Shown here: positions 58,825-64,000 of the stretch, piece after piece | Numbering within the stretch: the first letter of the stretch is position 1 | How the letters are laid out: the number at the start of each line of letters is the position of its first letter | Assembly: GCA_025399215.1 (NCBI GenBank) | Contig: MU621096.1 | Span: 1-64,000 of the forward strand | DNA: 64,000 bases | DNA from: Globomyces pollinis-pini | Taxonomy: Eukaryota; Chytridiomycota; Chytridiomycetes; Rhizophydiales; Globomycetaceae | Reading direction: 5' to 3' | The notes under the pieces: model-generated | Seen by the model: the letters and a program-made list of their open reading frames with translations, nothing else | Databases searched by the model: none | Told to the model about the DNA's origin: nothing | Program-made: the position numbers and the translations under genes

Positions 58825-59690
58825 GTAAACAATAAACATGTAATTAATATAGAAAGATTGTTTATCAGTAAATTGGAATTCATAGTACATTGAAGATATT
58901 ATAGATCACTTTGTCAAAATCTATCAACTAATTGTAGATAAGAAATTCAAGCAACTTAGTTCGAATGAATTAAAATTTCTTTTTTTATTGGGAGTTGCTT
59001 GATTGATGAAATAACGATACAAAGGCGTCATAGGCGAAGTATATTAAAATCTTGATAATTGAACAATTTACTTAAAGGATGAGCATGAAGGTTCATTTGG
59101 AAAGTAGTAAAAATCACATAAACTTTCCAAAGATGAGATATGCCAAGGCGTCAAATATGGGTGTCGGATGATTGAACTGCACCCAAGAAAATTAAAAAGC
59201 AGCACAAAAGAAGGAGGAAAGCAAAGAGAAATTAAAAAAACAAGACACTTTCACAAGGAAAACAGACTTGGCAATGGGACGTTTCAAGGCGATGTTATAT
59301 GGTAAGATTGAATATGAGTATGATAGAGAAAGTATAAGAGTCAACTATTACTAACATTAAACATGATATGATAGGGATAGATTAAATATGAGTTTGTAGT
59401 GAGTTTTAGGGAATACTTGCAAAACGCCCTTTTCCTTTTTAGCAGCTCCTTGTGCCCCGAGTCCAACTGCCGACAGTTATTATCCTATTATACAAACTAA
59501 CCTCAAAGACAATCACTTTCTTAATAAAGAGTAAGCAAGAATAATCAAAGGCATGAACAACATCGATATCAACTGACGATGCTAAGATAATATAACAGTG
59601 TTTTAGTCAGTGAAACAATGCTTCACTTTACACAAAGAACCCACTCCAAAAACGGGCATAAATTAGGGCACTAAAGTCAACTTTCTTTGG
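58825..59690. other. intergenic, about 870 bp
   Basis: No frame with family resemblance, no RNA gene and no strong repeat. It contains purine-rich segments near 59190-59260. Likely holds the promoter of the MADS-box gene. Confidence 0.5.
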
Positions 59691-59698
59691 TATAAATA
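59691..59698 (+). promoter_or_regulatory. TATA-box candidate for the MADS-box gene
   Basis: TATAAATA at 59691-59698 is followed by a pyrimidine-rich stretch and the ATG at 59723. The distance of about 25 bp between box and ATG would leave almost no leader if transcription began at a standard spacing, so the ATG at 59747 may be used or the start site may lie within the coding frame. A chance match is possible in A+T-rich DNA. Confidence 0.35.
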
Positions 59699-59722
59699 AT
59701 CCCGCTTTTTTCTCTCTTCTTC

Positions 59723-60268
59723 ATGCTACAATCATTCGAACATGAAATGAGTTCTTCATCTCTCCATCGTAAGAAAATGAATATCCTCAAAAAAACTCAT
59801 GAACTATCAGTACTTACTGGAAGTCAAACCTTTATCCTAATGATTGACAGTAAATCTACTCACTCACACTCTTACGTTACCGATCGTTTCTTACCTATCA
59901 TTAACAATGTCCCCCCTGTCTTGAAAGAAACGCTGGATGCTATTGGTATTCATCCTGATCAACTAAAGGAAAATAATTCTTGGAGTAATATACCCAAACC
60001 AGTACGAAAGAAGAACAGGAATGCAAAAACTAAACCATACTTGGCTAGGAATATATTCAAACCTTATAAAGTCCCTGCTAAACTGGATTCATTATACCAA
60101 TCTAAACAATTTTATGCAACTCAAACTGCACCATACACTCCTAATCAAAAGAGAATATTTCCATCACCTAGTCCCACTTTATCACCAGTGTCCAGTCAAG
60201 AATACCAGATACCAAGTCCTAAACAACGACGATACTCTCGTATTTCTATTCGTGATTTATTAAATTAA
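59723..60268 (+). CDS. MADS-box (SRF/MCM1-type) transcription factor, lacking the N-terminal arm
   Basis: A single exon encodes 181 aa. Residues about 14-62 read RKKMNILKKTHELSVLTGSQ then FILMIDSK and DRFLPIINN, matching the DNA-contacting helix and first strands of SRF-type MADS domains. The usual start (Gly-Arg followed by a basic arm that enters the minor groove) is absent and the preceding residues are Ser-rich. No upstream exon supplying it could be found. The rest is Lys/Pro/Ser-rich and looks disordered, ending RISIRDLLN. It may be a divergent regulator with altered DNA binding or may miss a 5' exon. Intron-free. Confidence 0.65.
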   Translation: MLQSFEHEMSSSSLHRKKMNILKKTHELSVLTGSQTFILMIDSKSTHSHSYVTDRFLPIINNVPPVLKETLDAIGIHPDQLKENNSWSNIPKPVRKKNRNAKTKPYLARNIFKPYKVPAKLDSLYQSKQFYATQTAPYTPNQKRIFPSPSPTLSPVSSQEYQIPSPKQRRYSRISIRDLLN

Positions 60269-60971
60269 TCAAATCAATGGGTTGGTTATTTTGTTAATAT
60301 ATTCTATTTCCTTGAATTCTATTGTCCTTTAGATTTTTTTTTTCATGTTTGTTACACCCGTTCGATTGAGTGGAGAGTTTCATTAATAATTACTCCATCT
60401 TAGTCGGATTTATCCGATTGGCAAGAATGACAATAAACAGAAACTTGATGGGAATAGAAACCATTCATGTACCATAAAATATTCATTCATGTTAATAAAG
60501 TTTTATTAAATTTGTTGAAATTGGGAAGGTGGTGTCCTAATGACCATTTAGGATGACACAGGCAACATTTTTTTTTTAAATTACCATTTGGTTGGTAAAA
60601 TCAGATAGAATATCTTACTAGTGACTTACATTAAAATCATAGAAAAAATATCTAAAAAATGTTGAATTAAAATATGAATGAACACTTGAGCAACTAGTTA
60701 AGAAACTATAGCTTCATGCTACTCTCAAAATATCTTGTTGTAAATCTGAACAAAAAATATCCAAAGGGATGATGACGATCTCTTGGTCAGCTTGTATGTC
60801 ATTTCTGCTTTCGGGTTTGGTAAGTTTGTAACATCAATTTTGGCCGACGGTCAGACACAACCGAAACAAAGAAATTTATTAGGAGATTATTTTATCTTTG
60901 CAAATACCTCACCATCATCAAAATTGTACAATAAAAATCTTAAGAATACTTGTTTATAATCCTTGGTAACC
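60269..60971. other. convergent intergenic region, 703 bp
   Basis: It lies between the stops of the MADS-box gene (plus) and the second GT25-like gene (minus). It contains T-runs and a weak hairpin at 60533-60558 (GTGTCCTAA and TTAGGATGACAC). No gene recognised; both 3' ends should lie here. Confidence 0.5.
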
Positions 60972-61974
60972 TTATGGTTTCAACTGATTTCGTATTGCTT
61001 CATAAGTAGAATATCGTAATTTGGTTTGATACGGTGGATAATGATTCACACCCACCATAAAACGTGAAGATGGAAATTCTGAGGAATGTCCCAAATGATC
61101 GGCCATCATTGGATATACTACAAACCCATTCAAATCACCTCTCATGATCATTTCCAAACAAGTAACATCGCCAGCTATTCCATTAGATACTCCAACATCC
61201 ATCAATTTCTCCATCCCCTGACGTGATAACCCATACGCTACTCCACCAATCCATAGTGGAGTATTACGTTTCATTGCATATACATTTGTATTGACTTTGG
61301 TCAGTTTATCTTGTAACGGAGATGATTCTAAATTATAGAATAACCCAAAGTAATCCCAGTTGGATGGTAATTGAGTCAATGCCATTGGTAACTACCATCA
61401 ATATAAACTGACTTACCAATATGGGAGCAACCATTTCCAAATCCACATCATCCTCCATAATCAATACGTTATTCAACCCTTCCAACAATGCACGTTCATA
61501 AACACGAAAATGGGATATTTTAACATGATCAAACGAAAACGGTTTAAAATCGGGATGTCGTAATCGGAATTCTGAGACACTAGCATCATTAGGAAGTGAA
61601 CCTTGAATAAAAGTATAATTGATTTGAAGAAATTCGAATTGAGATTTCATAAATCGAGTACGTTTTGAATCGTTATCTTTAATAATCACAAATACATGTT
61701 CGAAACCGAGATAAAATGGACGTGTAGATGGATTCCAAGTATTGTTTGCTGTTGTTGTTGTTATTGTAATGTTGAAATCATCGGTGAATAATTGAAAGGA
61801 TGGGTTGTAGAAAAGTACCAATAAACATGCTTGGATGGAAATTATCAAAGTGATGCATATAATCAAGAGTGATTGGTTAGGTTTACTCATTGTTTTTTTT
61901 TGTTTGTGGTAAACACTATTGAAAACGCGTGAATGAACCTTGATCAGGTGGTTAAAGAGATTGAAATATTTCAT
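60972..61974 (-). CDS. GT25-like glycosyltransferase, type II membrane protein (copy B)
   Basis: A 25-nt intron (61392-61416) gives 325 aa from the ATG at 61974, or 297 aa from the ATG at 61890, which matches the length and span position of the paralogue at 19250-20147 better. The span (LLIICITLIISIQACLLVLF) is followed by Thr/Asn-rich stalk sequence with N-glycosylation sites, then RPFYLGFEHVFVI, VLIMEDDVDLEM, PLWIGGVAYGLSRQGM and ADHLGHSSEFPSS. Intron position and domain layout equal those of copy A. Likely a Golgi hexosyltransferase with unknown acceptor. Confidence 0.8.
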
Positions 61975-62544
61975 AATGAACTGATCTGCAATTGATCATG
62001 TTTGTATAATACCGTACGTTGCTATATCAAACCAAGTTGAAAATGACTATGAGCCATATCGTGAATCCATTTTGTTTCTTAATCAAACACCTCCAAGAGG
62101 TGAGCGTAATTAGAATTGGTAACGATTGCAGAATTCAAGACAGTTTGATCACATCGCCTTAATGCTTTCGGTCATTTATCTGTAAAATACGTAACAAGGT
62201 CTTCAATTGTATTTTTTTATCATTGGAATGAAGCACTTTGGAATATGCCCACAACATGAACTGCTCATACACTTCGAATGATACAAACCACAATAAAGTA
62301 TTATTTTATTGATTCGGATTCGCAATTACTATTAGAGTCATATGAAATTGAAAAAGTAAATCTACCAAATGACTATGACAGTTATCGAAAAGCGATATGG
62401 ATCACTGTTAGATATTGACGCGAATAATACTCATTGGTCAAAGATGGGTATCGATTAAATTTCAAAACCATAGTGAAATTGTAGCAGGTAAAAAGTGATG
62501 AAAGAGACACTACCAATTCACTTGAAATAAATGACATTTTAAAT
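61975..62544. other. intergenic, 570 bp
   Basis: It lies between the start of the GT25 copy B gene and the stop of the mitochondrial L19 gene, both on the minus strand. No gene, RNA or strong repeat is visible. It should hold the GT25 promoter. Confidence 0.5.
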
Positions 62545-63276
62545 TTATTGAAGTTTCTTTTGATCATTCAATAACCGTAATTGTTGATTTTTATATCTAA
62601 TAACAATATTTTCAATCTCATTGAAATCAACTCCAGATTTTTCAGGATGTTCACGAATCCAATTGATATCTTTCATTTTTTGATCTTCAAGGGAGACATT
62701 GGAATCCTTGAGAACAATGAATTTGAGTACCATGGGGCTGAATATTGGAATGACCATTTCTACTCCTGTACCCATTACAAGTGTTCTTAATACTATATTT
62801 GATAATACACCTTTTTTTCTTAATCCTAAATGATTAGTTAATGATTTAGTAGATACCCAAATAAACTCCTGCAAAACTACGTTTTTGTGGTGAAGATCTT
62901 GAAGAAATTTGTTCCACCAAGAGTATAGCACCAGGTAAAACAGTAGGATTTTTATCTAAAAACATTTTTGAACGACCATCAACATCAAATCGTAATTGAG
63001 ATTCAAAATCAATGGATCGAAGTAACGTCTGAGGTTCCATTTTTGCACGTGGATGATTTGGTAAATGAAGTTGACGAGGTGGAATTCCTTTGACGTTTGG
63101 TAATTTTGCTAATGGTTTTCTAGGCACAAATGGTTGAAAGGGTGATAATGTTTCCTCAGCAGCTACATTGAAATTTAAAATTCTTATAGATTACGTTGAT
63201 CTGATTTAGCTGCATAGTATCTCCTTGGTTGTAATATTTTACTTTGTTTTGAAATACACTGTCGAATTGTATTCAT
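62545..63276 (-). CDS. mitochondrial large-subunit ribosomal protein bL19m
   Basis: Two introns (63163-63194, 32 nt; 62826-62856, 31 nt) give 222 aa. The first exon encodes a basic, hydroxylated N-terminus (MNTIRQCISKQSKILQPRRY), a good mitochondrial targeting peptide. The L19 core follows: LPGAILLVEQISSR, KRSFAGVYLGLRKKGVLS, VLRTLVMGTGVEMVIPIFSP. L19 lies at the subunit interface. The C-terminal 60 residues are a charged extension with coiled-coil character. It is divergent from the GEP4 gene with 54 bp between start codons, so the two mitochondrial genes probably share a promoter. Confidence 0.85.
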
Positions 63277-63330
63277 TTCAATCAAGAAAAAAAGTAAAAA
63301 AAAAATATATTGAAATCAATCAGAGGGATA
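63277..63330. promoter_or_regulatory. 54-bp divergent gap, probable bidirectional promoter
   Basis: The start codons of bL19m (63276, minus) and GEP4 (63331, plus) are 54 bp apart. The gap is A-rich (a run of nine A near 63297-63305). Both products act in mitochondria, so co-regulation is plausible. No defined motif is seen. Confidence 0.35.
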
Positions 63331-63998
63331 ATGAAAGGGCAGAGTATCAATATCCCAGGCATTCGAGCAGCTGTACAGAGTATCTTCCGTCCTTCGCTAT
63401 TGGTGCCTGTGATGGTAGTCCCAGATATGAGGTCAATTCCATTTGTGGACTTGCATAAAAGAGGATTCAAAGCCATCGTATTCGATAAAGATAATACTTT
63501 AACTGCTCCATACAAGAACGACATTCACCCTCCATTTCTATCCGCGTTCAATGAATGTAAGAAGGTGTTTGTTGGAAAAGTTGCTGTTGTATCAAACTCT
63601 GCTGGAAGTATTGATGATGTTGGTAACAAACTGGCTTCCCATCTCTCTGTCTCCTTGGGTATTCCAATCATCACCCAACGCGATAAAGTTAATTGATGTT
63701 TATTAAAAACTTAGAAACCATTAGGAGCTGATCAACTACCAAAATATTTTGACTGTCAACCGCATGAAATCATCGTTGTCGGTGATAGACTTACCACAGA
63801 CATCATATATGGAAACCGAATTGGTGCAATGACGATTTTTTGTACCAATGTCATAACTTTGGAAAATGATAACCCAATGGCTATCAAAGTAAGTATCATT
63901 GCACTAATGATATGTAGATCAGACCAATAGAATATCGTGTTTTGAAAATGTTACAATACTTTAACGTCACCAATCATCACCCATTGTTCAAATCATAA
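63331..63998 (+). CDS. GEP4: mitochondrial phosphatidylglycerophosphate phosphatase (GEP4)
   Basis: Two introns (63688-63714, 63889-63917) give 203 aa, complete with a TAA two bases before the window ends. HAD motif I is FDKDNTLTAPY, motif II is VSNSAGS, motif III the Lys in DKKPLGA, and motif IV VVGDRLTTDIIYGNRIG. The opening MKGQSINIPGIRAAV and VPDMRSIPFVDL segments are specific to GEP4. The enzyme dephosphorylates PGP on the matrix side of the inner membrane, a step in cardiolipin synthesis. The ATG at 63331 is the first in frame. Confidence 0.95.
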
Positions 63999-64000
63999 CG

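Overview
This is a eukaryotic nuclear window, A+T-rich and gene-dense outside one block, and it most likely comes from a fungus or close fungal relative that keeps a motile cilium. The evidence is nuclear genes for mitochondrial ribosomal proteins (L2, S19, L19), a C2H2 protein whose post-finger segment looks like a fungal-type family, a MADS-box protein, an RBBP4/MSI1 protein, a kleisin, and cilium-linked genes (a DUF4515/BBOF1-like coiled coil and a tubulin-type cytosolic carboxypeptidase). I cannot name the species. The clearest genome signature is intron size. Reading the genes by hand gives about 125 spliceosomal introns, nearly all 24-38 nt with GT...AG ends; the shortest I can defend is 21 nt and only six exceed 40 nt. 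Most genes therefore look like broken open frames until these mini-introns are removed.

Layout. 0-4 kb: an unrecognised two-exon gene, a dead Tc1/mariner-type transposase, hairpins and decayed coding DNA. 4-12.1 kb: a secretory-pathway block with a GT8-type glycosyltransferase and two tandem copies of an unusual gene in which a nucleotide-sugar transporter is joined through an extra membrane span to a luminal glycosyltransferase-like domain; a PA-TM-RING E3 ligase gene and a tiny membrane-protein gene lie between the copies. 12.4-26.8 kb: FAD oxidoreductase, DUF952 protein, mitochondrial L2, a two-domain basic-secretory-protein peptidase, RBBP4/MSI1, a GT25-like enzyme, a double-DOMON cytochrome b561, the ribosome-assembly WD40 protein NLE1/RSA4, mitochondrial S19, HSBP1 and the DUF4515 protein.

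26.8-34.7 kb holds no gene I can support, only hairpins, a foldback repeat, a MITE-like element and coding remnants. 34.7-39.5 kb is a tight same-strand run: Eis-like acetyltransferase, POLR2M/Gdown1-like, Misato/DML1 and MOB1. 39.6-64 kb carries a beta-lactamase-fold protein, a small unknown gene, dienoyl-CoA isomerase (ECH1), a C2H2 protein, an M28 aminopeptidase, IMP dehydrogenase, a myotubularin, an M20 carboxypeptidase, a SAM-domain protein, a kleisin, a cytosolic carboxypeptidase, a CDKN3-like phosphatase, a MADS-box protein, a second GT25-like enzyme, mitochondrial L19 and the phosphatidylglycerophosphate phosphatase GEP4.

Functional themes: Golgi glycan synthesis (two transporter-transferase fusions, GT8, two GT25), mitochondrial translation and cardiolipin synthesis (L2, S19, L19, GEP4), the cell cycle and chromatin (MOB1, kleisin, RBBP4, DML1, CDKN3-like), and secreted or vacuolar hydrolases (BSP, M28, M20, beta-lactamase fold). 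The strongest candidate for something undescribed is the transporter-transferase fusion, supported by two diverged copies with matching exon structure. Intron coordinates below were worked out by eye from frame, GT/AG ends and family conservation; no transcript data were available.
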